From the NCBI GenBank assembly GCA_002378665.1, contig DFSO01000046.1:1087-51110 (forward strand): a stretch of DNA of 50,024 bases, written 5' to 3'. Each line of letters begins with the position of its first letter. Within the stretch, counting starts at the first letter, position 1. Below the pieces are notes generated by a model. That model searched no databases. It was not told the origin of the DNA and saw only the letters and a list, made by a program, of their open reading frames with translations. A program made the position numbers and the translations under genes. Positions 1 through 8,284 of the stretch are shown here, piece after piece. Source of the stretch: Loktanella sp. UBA3435 (GTDB lineage: Bacteria > Pseudomonadota > Alphaproteobacteria > Rhodobacterales > Rhodobacteraceae).

Positions 1-836
1 AACTCACCAACCATCGCCAAATAGGGCGCCATTTCAGCGGCTTGCATCGGCGGGATCACAATCGCCTCTCGGCTGACGAGGATATAGAACGCACCGGGAT
101 CGAGAATAATCCAGCCATCTTTGCTGTGGACCTGTTCCCAATACTCGGTGGGGTCATAATGGGCGAGGAGGGAGAGGTCGATGACGCCTGTATGCGGTTT
201 CGCGCGGTACCCAACAAGGGTGCCGCTGGCAGGTTTAAGATCAACCGAAAACCCCAATCCGTCCGAGATCACAGGCTCGCAGTCAACGATAGGCGTCGCA
301 GTATGCAATGCGCGCAATTCATCGTCGGACATCATAGTTTTACCATGACGGAAGATGATCTGGTTCAGCATTTGACCCGTGCGGGCGACGACTGAAAACG
401 AACGTGGGCAAATTTCAACAAAAAGCGGGCCGGTGTAACCTGCGGGCACGCGGTCAAACTCAACGCCGTGATCAGTGATGATGCGGGTCAGCAGATCAAG
501 ACGGCCGATAGAGGACTTGGCAGAAGCTGCCGCTGTCATACCTTCTGGCAGCGCGAGGGATTCGAGCAGGGGGACAACATAAACGCAGCCCTTTTCAAGA
601 ACCGCACCTTCGGTGAGGTCAATGGCATGCATCCGAAAATCAGCAAGGCGTTCGGTAACTTTGCGCGTGCGCCCTGCAAGGAACGATGCACGGACACGGA
701 ATGCAGTTGACCCCAGACGTAAATCCAAGCTCGCAGGCTGAATTTGTGCGACTTCAATCGCTGCAGATGCCGAAATACCGCCATCTGCGATCATGTCGCG
801 AATCTGATGGTCTGCTAAGACACCGGAATTTGTCAC
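1..836 (-). CDS. dcd: dCTP deaminase, long two-domain form (3' end off window)
   Basis: Predicted to deaminate dCTP to dUTP, feeding dTMP synthesis in the cytosol. Reading the minus strand from the GTG at 836, I translate an uninterrupted frame to the left edge (about 278 codons). It opens with GVLADHQIRDMI and QPASLDLRLG, the N-terminal signature of the family. Later stretches DGLGFSVDL, YRAKPHTGVIDL, DPGAFYILVSRE and AAEMAPYLAMVGE match the second half of the roughly 360-residue alphaproteobacterial form, which is longer than the 190-residue E. coli enzyme. The start is chosen because AGGA lies about 8 bases upstream of GTG and no in-frame ATG sits nearby. A tRNA-Pro terminator separates it from the upstream operon. 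The C-terminus is not in the window. Confidence 0.88.
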   Translation of the reverse strand, partial: MTNSGVLADHQIRDMIADGGISASAAIEVAQIQPASLDLRLGSTAFRVRASFLAGRTRKVTERLADFRMHAIDLTEGAVLEKGCVYVVPLLESLALPEGMTAAASAKSSIGRLDLLTRIITDHGVEFDRVPAGYTGPLFVEICPRSFSVVARTGQMLNQIIFRHGKTMMSDDELRALHTATPIVDCEPVISDGLGFSVDLKPASGTLVGYRAKPHTGVIDLSLLAHYDPTEYWEQVHSKDGWIILDPGAFYILVSREAIVIPPMQAAEMAPYLAMVGE

Positions 837-858
837 TATGTCGTCCTTTCGGGCTTAC

Positions 859-892
859 AAAAACGCCCGCTGCGTAAAAACACAAGCGGGCG
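859..892 (-). terminator. Rho-independent terminator after tRNA-Pro
   Basis: On the minus strand an 8-bp stem CGCCCGCT/AGCGGGCG, extended inward by GTGT/ACGC past a single bulged T, is followed by a run of five T. It lies 7 bases past the tRNA-Pro CCA end and before dcd, so it should end the tRNA transcript (and possibly the merR operon) ahead of dcd. Confidence 0.8.
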
Positions 893-898
893 ATTGTT

Positions 899-975
899 TG
901 GTCGGGCTAGCAGGACTCGAACCTGCGACCTTCCGTCCCCCAGACGGACGCGCTACCAGGCTGCGCTATAGCCCG
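899..975 (-). tRNA. tRNA-Pro (anticodon GGG)
   Basis: The minus strand folds as a cloverleaf: acceptor CGGGCTA/TAGCCCG, T8-A9, D stem GCGC/GCGC, anticodon stem TCCGT/ACGGA with loop CTGGGGG (anticodon GGG), T stem GCAGG/CCTGC with loop TTCGAAT, discriminator A and an encoded CCA (899-901). It is 77 bases with CCA. It reads proline CCC, and CCT by wobble. It follows the MerR gene on the same strand and has its own terminator. Confidence 0.97.
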
Positions 976-985
976 ACTGTCGGTG

Positions 986-1013
986 TTCATAACTGATTTG
1001 CGGGGGCAGGCAA
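986..1013 (-). promoter_or_regulatory. Predicted sigma-70 promoter of tRNA-Pro
   Basis: On the minus strand a -35 box TTGCCT (1008-1013) and a -10 box TATGAA (986-991) are 16 bases apart, and the tRNA begins 10 bases past the -10 box. It lies between the MerR stop codon and the tRNA, so the tRNA can be transcribed on its own. Consensus match only. Confidence 0.5.
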
Positions 1014-1024
1014 GACCCAAATCC

Positions 1025-1636
1025 TCAAGCCGCGTCCATCGCGTCGCGCAGGGCCTGTAATCGCTTTAGAAGTGGGCTGATTTTGGACTTATTGCTATGC
1101 ACAAAGACTTGGTTTGCCTCGGCAGTTGCAGCCAAAGCGGCCACGCGCGCGGGCGTCTTGATTGGGGTTGCGACGGTTACCGCAATGGGGGCAGGCGGCA
1201 TCTTTGGGGCATCCACGTCAACGGCCACTTGGGGCTCATTCTCAGGCTCGGGGACCGCCTCAACCACTTCAACGAGCGGCGCGGCTGGTTCGTTCTCAAT
1301 CGCGTCAGGGGTCGGGTCGTCGTCCAGCTCAGCCTGCTCAACATCGGAACCGTTTGCCGCTTCGGCCACTTCTCCGAGTTCGATAACATGCTTAACGCCT
1401 TGTTCGCGCATCAATTTTTGCGCACCTTTGATGGTCAACCCTTGATCATGAAGCAAGGTTTTGATGCCTGCGAGCAGGTCAATATCTTCGGGGCGATAGT
1501 AACGTCGCCCGCCAGCCCGTTTAACAGGTTTGATCTGGGTAAACTTGCTTTCCCAAAAGCGCAGAACATGCGTGGGCGTGTCGAGCGCATCTGAAACCTC
1601 GCTTATGGTGCGGAAGGCGTCGCGAGATTTGGCCAT
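1025..1636 (-). CDS. MerR-family transcriptional regulator
   Basis: This 203-residue protein begins with a MerR-type winged helix-turn-helix (about residues 8-75: TISEVSDALDTPTHVLRFWE, then GGRRYYRPEDIDLLAGIKTL). The middle (residues 90-165) is acidic and rich in Pro and Ala, probably disordered. The C-terminal stretch is basic. No metal-binding cysteines are present, so a metal-sensing role is not supported. It lies 11 bases downstream of ihfA and ends the rpmF-plsX-fabH-ihfA-merR run, an arrangement conserved in alphaproteobacteria. Its ligand and targets are unknown. Regulation of fatty-acid or ribosome genes is only a guess from position. Confidence 0.85.
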   Translation of the reverse strand: MAKSRDAFRTISEVSDALDTPTHVLRFWESKFTQIKPVKRAGGRRYYRPEDIDLLAGIKTLLHDQGLTIKGAQKLMREQGVKHVIELGEVAEAANGSDVEQAELDDDPTPDAIENEPAAPLVEVVEAVPEPENEPQVAVDVDAPKMPPAPIAVTVATPIKTPARVAALAATAEANQVFVHSNKSKISPLLKRLQALRDAMDAA

Positions 1637-1647
1637 AAAGTGTGGTC

Positions 1648-1947
1648 CTATTTATTGCCCGCGGCAACCCGATCTTTCATCAGGTGGGAGGGGCGGAATG
1701 TCAGTACGCGGCGCGGGTGAATTGGCACCTCTTCGCCAGTCTTTGGGTTGCGGCCAACGCGCGCCGCTTTTTCGCGGATCGAGAAGGTGCCGAACGACGA
1801 AATCTTAACGGTCTCACCATTGACCAAAGCATCGGACACATGGCCCAACACGCTCTCAACGAGATCGGCGCTTTCGTTGCGCGAAAGTCCGACTTGGCTA
1901 TGGACTGCATCAGCAAGGTCCATCCGCGTTAATGTCTTATCAGCCAT
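1648..1947 (-). CDS. ihfA: Integration host factor subunit alpha
   Basis: A 99-residue DNA-bending protein that pairs with IhfB to compact DNA and assist transcription, replication and recombination. The HU/IHF fold is complete: TLTRMDLADAV, then SRNESADLVESVL, VKISSFGTFSIREK, the GRNPKTGEEV signature, and RRVLTFRPS around the DNA-intercalating arm. I chose the ATG at 1947 (MADKTLTR) because AAGGGG sits 6 bases upstream. An in-frame ATG at 1953 would lie directly on that Shine-Dalgarno sequence, and a TTG at 1971 has none. It is between fabH and merR on the same strand. Confidence 0.95.
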   Translation of the reverse strand: MADKTLTRMDLADAVHSQVGLSRNESADLVESVLGHVSDALVNGETVKISSFGTFSIREKAARVGRNPKTGEEVPIHPRRVLTFRPSHLMKDRVAAGNK

Positions 1948-2040
1948 ATCCATCCCCTTAAATTTTAACAATCATATGCGACAGACAAATTCAGAGTCAA
2001 TAACAAGGACTTGAACGGCGGTCTTAAAGATATGTTTCCG

Positions 2041-3012
2041 CTACCAGCGGATGACCACTGCACCCCAAGCAAGACCGCCGCCGATGGCTTCAGTGACCAA
2101 AAGGTCGCCTTTTTTGATTTGCCCGTTTTGCACACCAACAGAGATCGCCAGCGGGATAGAGGCTGCGGAGGTATTTCCGTGATCTTGCACGGTCACAATC
2201 ACGCGGTCCATGCCAACGCCCAGCTTGCGGGCTGTGGATTTGATGATGCGGATATTGGCCTGATGGGGGACGACCCAATCGACGTCATCTGCTGTCAGGC
2301 CAACTTTATCAAGCGCGGTGTGCGCCGTTTCGGCCAGCTTTTCAACGGCATGACGGAAGACTTCTTGGCCTTCCATGCGCAGAACACCCGTTGTTTGCTT
2401 GGAAATGCCACCGTCGACGTAAAGCAGATCGCGGTAGGCGCCGTCAGAGTTCAGATCCGTCGAAAGGATGCCTCGGTCGTCGGTCGTGCCGTTACCGTCT
2501 TGCGCTTCAAGAAGGACAGCGCCAGCACCGTCACCAAAAAGAACGCAAGTGCCGCGATCGGTCCAGTCCAAGATTCGGCTAAATGTTTCTGCGCCGATGA
2601 CCATAACGCGGTTCGCTTGCCCAGAGACAATAAGCGCATTTGCATTGCTCAGCGCAAAAGTAAAACCAGCGCAAACCGCTTGAATATCAAAGGCATATCC
2701 CTTGGTATTGGCAATCGCGTGCTGCACCATTGTTGCCGCAGACGGGAAAGTCAGGTCAGCGGTGGATGTGGCAAGGATAATTGCGTCAACGTCGTTGCCC
2801 GTCAGGCCCGCCATCTTAAGAGCGGCCATCGCGGCACGGGCTGCAAGGTCTGATGTGGTTTGACCTGGTGCTGCAAAGTGTCTGCGTTCAATGCCAGAAC
2901 GGGACGTGATCCACTCATCGGTGGTATCCAGCGTTTTCTCAAATTCCGCGTTGGGAACAATACGATCGGGCAAGTAATGCCCAACTCCGATGGCGACTGC
3001 GCGACGTGTCAT
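2041..3012 (-). CDS. fabH: Beta-ketoacyl-ACP synthase III
   Basis: Starts type II fatty-acid synthesis by condensing acetyl-CoA with malonyl-ACP. The 323-residue length is standard. The catalytic triad is visible: Cys114 in QAVCAGFTFA, His250 in VVPHQANIRI and Asn280 in DHGNTSAASIP. A GDGAGAVLLE thiolase-fold motif lies near residue 160. It starts 5 bases after the plsX stop, so translation is probably coupled. PlsX and FabH both handle acyl-ACP at the junction of fatty-acid and phospholipid synthesis. Confidence 0.96.
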   Translation of the reverse strand: MTRRAVAIGVGHYLPDRIVPNAEFEKTLDTTDEWITSRSGIERRHFAAPGQTTSDLAARAAMAALKMAGLTGNDVDAIILATSTADLTFPSAATMVQHAIANTKGYAFDIQAVCAGFTFALSNANALIVSGQANRVMVIGAETFSRILDWTDRGTCVLFGDGAGAVLLEAQDGNGTTDDRGILSTDLNSDGAYRDLLYVDGGISKQTTGVLRMEGQEVFRHAVEKLAETAHTALDKVGLTADDVDWVVPHQANIRIIKSTARKLGVGMDRVIVTVQDHGNTSAASIPLAISVGVQNGQIKKGDLLVTEAIGGGLAWGAVVIRW

Positions 3013-3017
3013 ATCTA

Positions 3018-4115
3018 CTAATCCGAGTTGGTATTTGGGCCGTCTAGAATTGTATCTTGCGCAATGGCGGCCGCGGATGCAACCCGCGCCGCCAATTTCT
3101 CGGAAAAACCCGACTGCCCAAGGCGGTAGGCAAGGTTGAGGGCCGCTGCTACGCCAGTTTCATCGGCGCTGCCGTGGCTTTTGACCACGGTTTGGTTCAA
3201 GCCAAGGAAAACCCCTCCGTTGACGCGGCGCGGGTCGATTTTTGTCTGCAACCGCTTCAGTGAACCGCGTGCGAAAAGGGCGCCAAGCATCGAGAACGGT
3301 GTTTTCATCAACGATTCGCGCAACAAGCCAGAGATTAGTTTTGCCGTGCCTTCGCCCGTTTTCAGCGCGACGTTGCCCGTGAAGCCGTCAGTGACGATCA
3401 CATCCACGCGCTCGGACGGCAAATCATTGCCTTCGACGAATCCGATGAATTCATAATCACCTTTTTCGGCGGCTTGCCTGATCAGCTCATGTGCGACCTT
3501 AAGTTCAGCGCGGCCCTTATGCTCTTCGGTGCCAACATTGAGCAGGCCAACGCGGGGGCGCGCAATCTCAAGGCCGTTGCGGGCATAAGACGCGCCCATC
3601 AGCGCATAGGTCAGCAAATCATCTTGGTCTGCGCGAATATCCGCACCCGCATCCAGCATCACAGCAAAGCCTGCTTTGTTGCGCGAGGGCCAAAGGCAGG
3701 CAATAGCAGGGCGGTTCACACCTTCGGCTTTGCGCAGGCGCAGCATCGAAATCGCCATCAAGCCGCCCGTATTGCCACAAGATACAGCAACAGAGGCAGA
3801 GCCATTGCGAACAGCCTCAATCGCCGACCACATCGACGTGTCTTTACCGTTACGCAGAACGTGGCTTGGCTTATCGGTCATTTTCACGACGCCAGTGGCA
3901 TCATGAAGCGTGATTCGATCTGCAAACCCAGTTTTCTCGACCATCGGAGCAAGTTCGACCTGCGGGCCGTGGAGAATCGCTTTTGCGCCCGGATTGGCCG
4001 TTAGGAACGTGGAAAGGCCCGCAACAACAGTTGCAGGCCCTTTATCTCCACCCATAGCATCAACGGAAATCACATTTGCGGTTTGCGCGTTATGGTCCGT
4101 AGGCTTGGGTGTCAT
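3018..4115 (-). CDS. plsX: Phosphate acyltransferase PlsX
   Basis: Converts acyl-ACP to acyl-phosphate, the donor used by PlsY to acylate glycerol-3-phosphate. It is a peripheral membrane enzyme. The family motif DAMGGDKGP appears about 20 residues in, followed by CGNTGGL, DAGAD and DVIVTDGFTGNVALKTGEG. The start at 4115 (MTPKPTDHN) gives 365 residues. The frame stays open further upstream into rpmF, but that extension is not conserved-looking. No strong Shine-Dalgarno is visible, so coupling from rpmF (16 bases upstream) is likely. The rpmF-plsX-fabH order is widely conserved. Confidence 0.95.
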   Translation of the reverse strand: MTPKPTDHNAQTANVISVDAMGGDKGPATVVAGLSTFLTANPGAKAILHGPQVELAPMVEKTGFADRITLHDATGVVKMTDKPSHVLRNGKDTSMWSAIEAVRNGSASVAVSCGNTGGLMAISMLRLRKAEGVNRPAIACLWPSRNKAGFAVMLDAGADIRADQDDLLTYALMGASYARNGLEIARPRVGLLNVGTEEHKGRAELKVAHELIRQAAEKGDYEFIGFVEGNDLPSERVDVIVTDGFTGNVALKTGEGTAKLISGLLRESLMKTPFSMLGALFARGSLKRLQTKIDPRRVNGGVFLGLNQTVVKSHGSADETGVAAALNLAYRLGQSGFSEKLAARVASAAAIAQDTILDGPNTNSD

Positions 4116-4131
4116 GTGCAATGACGTCAGC

Positions 4132-4338
4132 TTAAGCTGCGTCTTCGTCCAGATCGATGTCTGTTTTCGCAACAATTACTTCGCGTGTCGCGTAGTGGTT
4201 GCAAGATGGGCAAACGTGGTGTGGGCGCTTAAGCTCACCACAGTTGTCACATTCGTTTGGGTTCGCTGCAACGAGCGAGTCGTGCGAACGACGGTTGTTG
4301 CGACGGGATTTGGATACTTTATTCTGCTGGACGGCCAT
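4132..4338 (-). CDS. rpmF: 50S ribosomal protein L32
   Basis: A 68-residue large-subunit ribosomal protein. The N-terminus is basic (AVQQNKVSKSRRNNRRSHD), followed by a zinc-ribbon of four cysteines in two CxxC pairs (CDNC and CPSC), so this is the zinc-binding C+ form of L32. It heads the plsX-fabH-ihfA-merR group and is preceded by a 155-base non-coding stretch that probably holds the operon promoter. Confidence 0.97.
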   Translation of the reverse strand: MAVQQNKVSKSRRNNRRSHDSLVAANPNECDNCGELKRPHHVCPSCNHYATREVIVAKTDIDLDEDAA

Positions 4339-4493
4339 GTCTCAACCCTATGATAATTGGGCGCTAAGTGGCCCGTAAGTTTCAGTCTTTGGGGCGTCCT
4401 ACGCGATTGAACAAGCCCTGTCGAGACCAATGTAAAAGAGGTGGCGAACATACTGCGATTCTTTTACGGCGCAACCTTTTTTCGACACATGCC

Positions 4494-5060
4494 CTATGTG
4501 GCACCATCGTCTTTGTTTTCCAAGGCTTTACGCAAATCACCAAGCCCCGCAAAGGGCTTTGCGTCATCATCTGACATTGGCGTAATTCCGCGTTCCGTCA
4601 CGGCAATATTCCCCAATTCAGCCCCTGCAAGGCGCGGAAAGGCCGGCAAACACAGCGCCAAAGCCTCAATCATGACATCAACGAGATCAACAATCGCGGG
4701 CAGTGGTTCGACATTTTCGTCGACTGTCATTTCAACGTCGTCCTCATTGGGAACTTCGAAATGTGCAGTATAGACGCGGATAACAGGCTCATCGACGCGC
4801 GACGTCACTGGCTCTAGTGTCACAACGCAATCTTGGACAACCGTTGCGCCTAGCTTTGCCTTTAATTCCCAATCGGTTTTACCGACGGGCGTGATTTCGC
4901 CCTCAAGGCGCAGCTTTTTGATCCCGACAATGTCGAGAGTCTTTGCAATAACAGCGCGTTCGGCTGCGTTAGGTTGAATATCAAACTGCGTGGCCCGCCT
5001 TGCGGCGAGGTCTGACAAGCGAAGTTGTGATGTGGGCAATTCAGCCAAGTGTGCTTCCAT
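4494..5060 (-). CDS. DUF177 / YceD family protein
   Basis: A cytosolic protein of the YceD family, linked in E. coli and plants to 23S rRNA accumulation and often found beside rpmF, as here. The sequence shows the usual layout: LRLSDLAARRATQFDIQP near the start, a central CVVTLEPV segment (the family's conserved CxxTLEPV), an acidic loop (EVPNEDDVEMTVDEN) and LPAIVDLVDVMIEALALCLP toward the end. The start is uncertain. ATG at 5060 gives 188 residues and leaves room for divergent promoters before bamE. An upstream ATG at 5105 would add 15 unconvincing residues (MPFIPTTSCSPICSR). Confidence 0.85.
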   Translation of the reverse strand: MEAHLAELPTSQLRLSDLAARRATQFDIQPNAAERAVIAKTLDIVGIKKLRLEGEITPVGKTDWELKAKLGATVVQDCVVTLEPVTSRVDEPVIRVYTAHFEVPNEDDVEMTVDENVEPLPAIVDLVDVMIEALALCLPAFPRLAGAELGNIAVTERGITPMSDDDAKPFAGLGDLRKALENKDDGAT

Positions 5061-5132
5061 TCTTGAACATATGGGGCTGCATGATGTAGTGGGGATAAAA
5101 GGCATAATTCATATGCGCAAGGGGGCAGACAA

Positions 5133-5606
5133 ATGAGAGCAGCAGCAAACAAGAGTGCAACCGTCTTGCAGCGCGGATTTGCGATCCTTGCTTTGGTGGC
5201 GATTGCAGCCTGTACGCCGATCATTCGCAACCACGGATATATGCCCCCCGAAGAAGACTTGGCGCTGATTGCGGTGGGCGTAGATACCCGCGAATCTGTG
5301 ACATTAAGCGTCGGACCTCCCACATCTGGCGGGATGTTGAACGAAAGCGGCTTTTACTACGTTGCGAGCCAGTTTCGCCAGAATGGCGCGTATGCCCCGG
5401 AGGAAATCTCTCGCGAAGTCTTGGCGATCAGCTTTGACGCGAACGGCGTCGTCAGCAATATCGAGCGTTTTGGCCTGAAAGATGGCCGTGTCATCACATT
5501 GTCGCGGCGCGTGACGGATGACCAAGCACGTGATTCGACATTTGTGCGCCAGCTTCTCAGCAGCTTTGGCCGTGTGAATGCGGGTGACTTCTTGGGCGAG
5601 AGCTAA
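5133..5606 (+). CDS. bamE: Outer membrane assembly lipoprotein BamE (SmpA/OmlA)
   Basis: Lipoprotein component of the BAM complex that folds beta-barrel proteins into the outer membrane. The 157-residue product has an N-terminal hydrophobic segment ending in the lipobox LVAIAAC, with lipidated Cys27. The SmpA/OmlA domain follows: VGVDTRESVTLSVGPPTSGG, then the FYYVASQFRQNG strand and LAISFDANGVVSNIERFGL. AAGGGGG lies 7 bases upstream of the ATG. It is divergent from DUF177 and heads a small plus-strand group with the acyltransferase and uup. Confidence 0.93.
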   Translation: MRAAANKSATVLQRGFAILALVAIAACTPIIRNHGYMPPEEDLALIAVGVDTRESVTLSVGPPTSGGMLNESGFYYVASQFRQNGAYAPEEISREVLAISFDANGVVSNIERFGLKDGRVITLSRRVTDDQARDSTFVRQLLSSFGRVNAGDFLGES

Positions 5607-5614
5607 GGGTCGCC

Positions 5615-6340
5615 GTGCCTGCCAATCTGGCAAACGCTAAGCTGACGTGCCGCTTTGCGGATAGACAGGCCGACTTTACCGCTTGTCAAAGTTTGCGCAG
5701 GTTATCGTTTTTTGGTGACGATGGACTTGATGCCGATCAGTTTGATCCGCTTTCGCAGCATTTGATGGTGGAACGAGACGGCGGGCTTGTATGCACAATG
5801 CGTTTGCGTGTGTTTGCAGACGGCGATCAATTGACCAATACCTATACTGGCAGCTTTTACGATCTCAGCGCCCTGTATGGTCCCGCAATTGAGGTCGGGC
5901 GGTTTTGCCTGAAGTCAGGGCGTGGTCAGGCCGATGTTTTACGCGCCGCTTTGATGGAATTAACCCGTTTGGTTGATACGCATCAGGTCGCTTTTCTGTT
6001 CGGCTGCACGAGTTTTGCGGGAAATGACCCTGCCGTTTTTAAGAATGCATTTGGACTATTGGCCGATAAATTTCAGGGGCAGGGTGCCTTGCTTCCGCAG
6101 CCGTTAAGCGATCAAATCTACATCACGCCATGCGGAGAGTATGACCCGACCGCAGCCCTGCGCGAAATGCCGCCGCTTTTGCGCAGCTACTTGGCGATGA
6201 ACGGCTGGGTCGGCGATAAGGTGATCGTCGATAAGGCGATGAACACGATGCATATTTTCACCTGCCTTGATGTGGCACGCGTGCCGGAAGCCCGCGCAAA
6301 GGCGCTGCGCGAGGGCGTAGGCCCTGTCTCGCAGCCTTAA
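5615..6340 (+). CDS. olsB: GNAT-family acyltransferase, OlsB-type
   Basis: Probably transfers a 3-hydroxyacyl group from ACP to the alpha-amine of ornithine, the first step of ornithine lipid synthesis. This rests on resemblance to OlsB. Visible features are ACQSLRRLSFF at the N-terminus, FDPLSQHLMV, CTMRLRVFADG, YDLSALYGPAIEVGRFCL and FLFGCTSFAGNDP, typical of the hemolysin-like GNAT subgroup that includes OlsB. The start is GTG at 5615 with AAGGG just upstream, 8 bases after bamE. An adjacent olsA, which would complete the lipid, is not present in the window. A related acyl-homoserine-lactone-like or other N-acyltransferase role is the alternative. Confidence 0.8.
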   Translation: MPANLANAKLTCRFADRQADFTACQSLRRLSFFGDDGLDADQFDPLSQHLMVERDGGLVCTMRLRVFADGDQLTNTYTGSFYDLSALYGPAIEVGRFCLKSGRGQADVLRAALMELTRLVDTHQVAFLFGCTSFAGNDPAVFKNAFGLLADKFQGQGALLPQPLSDQIYITPCGEYDPTAALREMPPLLRSYLAMNGWVGDKVIVDKAMNTMHIFTCLDVARVPEARAKALREGVGPVSQP

Positions 6341-6391
6341 AAACACCAAGACCAATTGACCTTGGCGCAAAGGTGCAATAGCGCGGCGTTC

Positions 6392-8206
6392 ATGGCTAGA
6401 GCACCCTTACTCCAACTTTCCGAAATCGCCCTCACGTTTGGGGGGGATCCTGTATTTGAAGACCTGTCGCTTGTGGTTCAGCCCGGCGACCGCGTGGCGC
6501 TGGTTGGGCGCAACGGGTCAGGCAAATCCACACTGATGAAGGTCATGGCTGGCCTGATCGAGGCAGACAAAGGCGCGCGCACAGCAGCCCCTGGTGTCAG
6601 CGTCGGTTACATGGAACAGGACCCCACGATGGAGGGGTTCGAGACCCTTGGCGCCTATGCCGCAAGCGGCCTGCCCGAAGATGAGGCCTACCGCGTTGAT
6701 ATGGTGGCCGAGGGGTTGAAGTTCGACCCGATGGGCGATCCTAAAACCGCCTCTGGTGGTGAACGTCGCCGTGCGGCCCTAGCCAAGCTGATGGCCGAAG
6801 CACCAGAATTGATGCTGCTCGACGAGCCGACGAACCATTTGGATATCGAGGCGATTGCTTGGTTAGAGGCCGAGTTAAAATCGACCCGCGCCGCATTCGT
6901 CCTGATTTCTCACGACCGCGCATTCCTGCGCAACCTGACACGCGCCACCCTCTGGATTGATCGCGGTCAAGTTCGCCGCGCCGAAGAGGGTTTTGATGGG
7001 TTCGAGGAATGGCGTGATAAGCTCTGGGAAGAAGAAGACCAGCAGCGCCACAAACTGAACCGCAAGATCAAGGCCGAGGCCCGTTGGGCTGTCGAGGGCA
7101 TCTCTGCGCGCCGCAAACGCAACCAAGGGCGCGTGCGTGCTTTGGCCGATTTGCGTGCCGAAAAATCCAGCCAGATCATGCGCCAAGGCACCGCTGCGAT
7201 GGCATTTGACGGCGGCTCTACCTCTGGCAAAAAGGTCGTTGAGGCTGTTGGCCTGAACAAAGCCTACGACGGCAAGCAGATCGTCAAAAACTTTGACATC
7301 ACCATCAACCGCGGCGACCGCGTGGCCTTTGTTGGTCCCAACGGCGTGGGAAAAACGACTGTTCTCAATATGTTGCTAGGCTTAGTTGCCCCAGACGAGG
7401 GTGTTGTCAAACTCGGCACGAACCTCGATATCGCGGTTTTTGACCAAGCGCGTGCAGCCTTGGACCAGAACATGACGCTTTGGGAAAACCTCGCGTCCGA
7501 CCCTGTGCTCGGTGCCTCTGGCAAATCCGATCAGGTCATGGTGCGCGGCACGCCAAAACACGTGGTAGGCTACCTCAAAGAGTTCCTTTTTGATGAGGCT
7601 CAGGCCCGCGCACCTGTGCGCTCGCTCTCTGGCGGTGAGAAAGCCCGCTTGCTGCTTGCCCGCCTGATGGCGCGTGAAAGCAACGTTCTGGTGCTCGACG
7701 AGCCGACAAACGACCTCGACATCGAAACGCTAGACCTGTTGCAAGATATCTTGGGCGAATATGACGGCACTGTTCTGCTTGTCAGCCACGACCGCGACTT
7801 CCTTGACCGCGTTGCCACAACGACCATCGCGATGGAAGGTAACGGGCAGGCGGTCGTCTATGCGGGCGGCTGGACGGATTACCAACAGCAGCGGTCAGAT
7901 TCGCTACCTGTGCCTGAGAAATCAGTGGGCAAACAGTTGTCGAAAGGTAACAAGCAATCCGCACAAGTGGCACGTAAAACAGCGCTTTCCTTTACGGAAA
8001 AGCACCGTTTGGAAGAACTGCCAACCTTGATGGAAAAGCTGCAAGCTGAAATTGCGAAGCTGGAGGAAGTTCTGGGTGATCCCGAGCTTTTCACCAAACA
8101 GTCAGCCAAATTCCAAAAAGCGTCTGACGCTTTGGTCGAGCGTCAAATCGCACTCTCTGACGCCGAAGAAGAATGGCTCGCACTCGAAGAAAAGGCCGGC
8201 TCTTAA
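6392..8206 (+). CDS. uup: ABC-F ATPase, Uup type
   Basis: A soluble tandem ATPase (604 residues, no membrane segments). ABC-F proteins act on the ribosome or on branched DNA. Walker A motifs lie at residues 39-46 (GRNGSGKS) and 315-322 (GPNGVGKT), with signatures SGGERRR and LSGGEKAR and Walker B segments ending LLDEPTNHLDIE and LVLDEPTNDLDIE. The linker (about 215-290) is basic and helical. The last 80 residues form a coiled coil (EELPTLMEKLQAEIAKLEEV), which separates Uup from EttA-type members. I chose the ATG at 6392 because the frame's earlier start adds an unconserved stretch. Confidence 0.92.
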   Translation: MARAPLLQLSEIALTFGGDPVFEDLSLVVQPGDRVALVGRNGSGKSTLMKVMAGLIEADKGARTAAPGVSVGYMEQDPTMEGFETLGAYAASGLPEDEAYRVDMVAEGLKFDPMGDPKTASGGERRRAALAKLMAEAPELMLLDEPTNHLDIEAIAWLEAELKSTRAAFVLISHDRAFLRNLTRATLWIDRGQVRRAEEGFDGFEEWRDKLWEEEDQQRHKLNRKIKAEARWAVEGISARRKRNQGRVRALADLRAEKSSQIMRQGTAAMAFDGGSTSGKKVVEAVGLNKAYDGKQIVKNFDITINRGDRVAFVGPNGVGKTTVLNMLLGLVAPDEGVVKLGTNLDIAVFDQARAALDQNMTLWENLASDPVLGASGKSDQVMVRGTPKHVVGYLKEFLFDEAQARAPVRSLSGGEKARLLLARLMARESNVLVLDEPTNDLDIETLDLLQDILGEYDGTVLLVSHDRDFLDRVATTTIAMEGNGQAVVYAGGWTDYQQQRSDSLPVPEKSVGKQLSKGNKQSAQVARKTALSFTEKHRLEELPTLMEKLQAEIAKLEEVLGDPELFTKQSAKFQKASDALVERQIALSDAEEEWLALEEKAGS

Positions 8207-8246
8207 ACGGGCCTGCCAGCTTTTCCCGAGTGGAAATATGCTGGGG

Positions 8247-8284
8247 GTTTGGGGGCTAGCCCCCATCCCTTAGCCCCAAAAATC
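8247..8284 (+). terminator. G-rich hairpin between convergent genes
   Basis: The 14-bp perfect palindrome GGGGGCTAGCCCCC (8251-8264) is followed by TAGCCCC (8271-8277), which can pair with GGGGCTA instead, and then AAAAA; a TTT lies on the left. uup (plus) and the iron-binding protein gene (minus, stop at 8283) converge here. A bidirectional terminator or a dispersed intergenic element are both possible. Confidence 0.45.

Noticed and set aside
899..975. tRNA-Pro as an integration site for a genomic island
   Set aside because: No integrase, no duplicated 3' tRNA end and no change in gene type on either side within the window.
2011..2853. A 280-codon plus-strand frame opposite fabH
   Set aside because: fabH has its full catalytic triad on the other strand; the antisense product shows no recognisable domain.
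4339..4493. Small genes in the rpmF to DUF177 gap
   Set aside because: Short frames there on both strands overlap each other, lack ribosome sites and have no family resemblance. The gap more likely holds the rpmF promoter.
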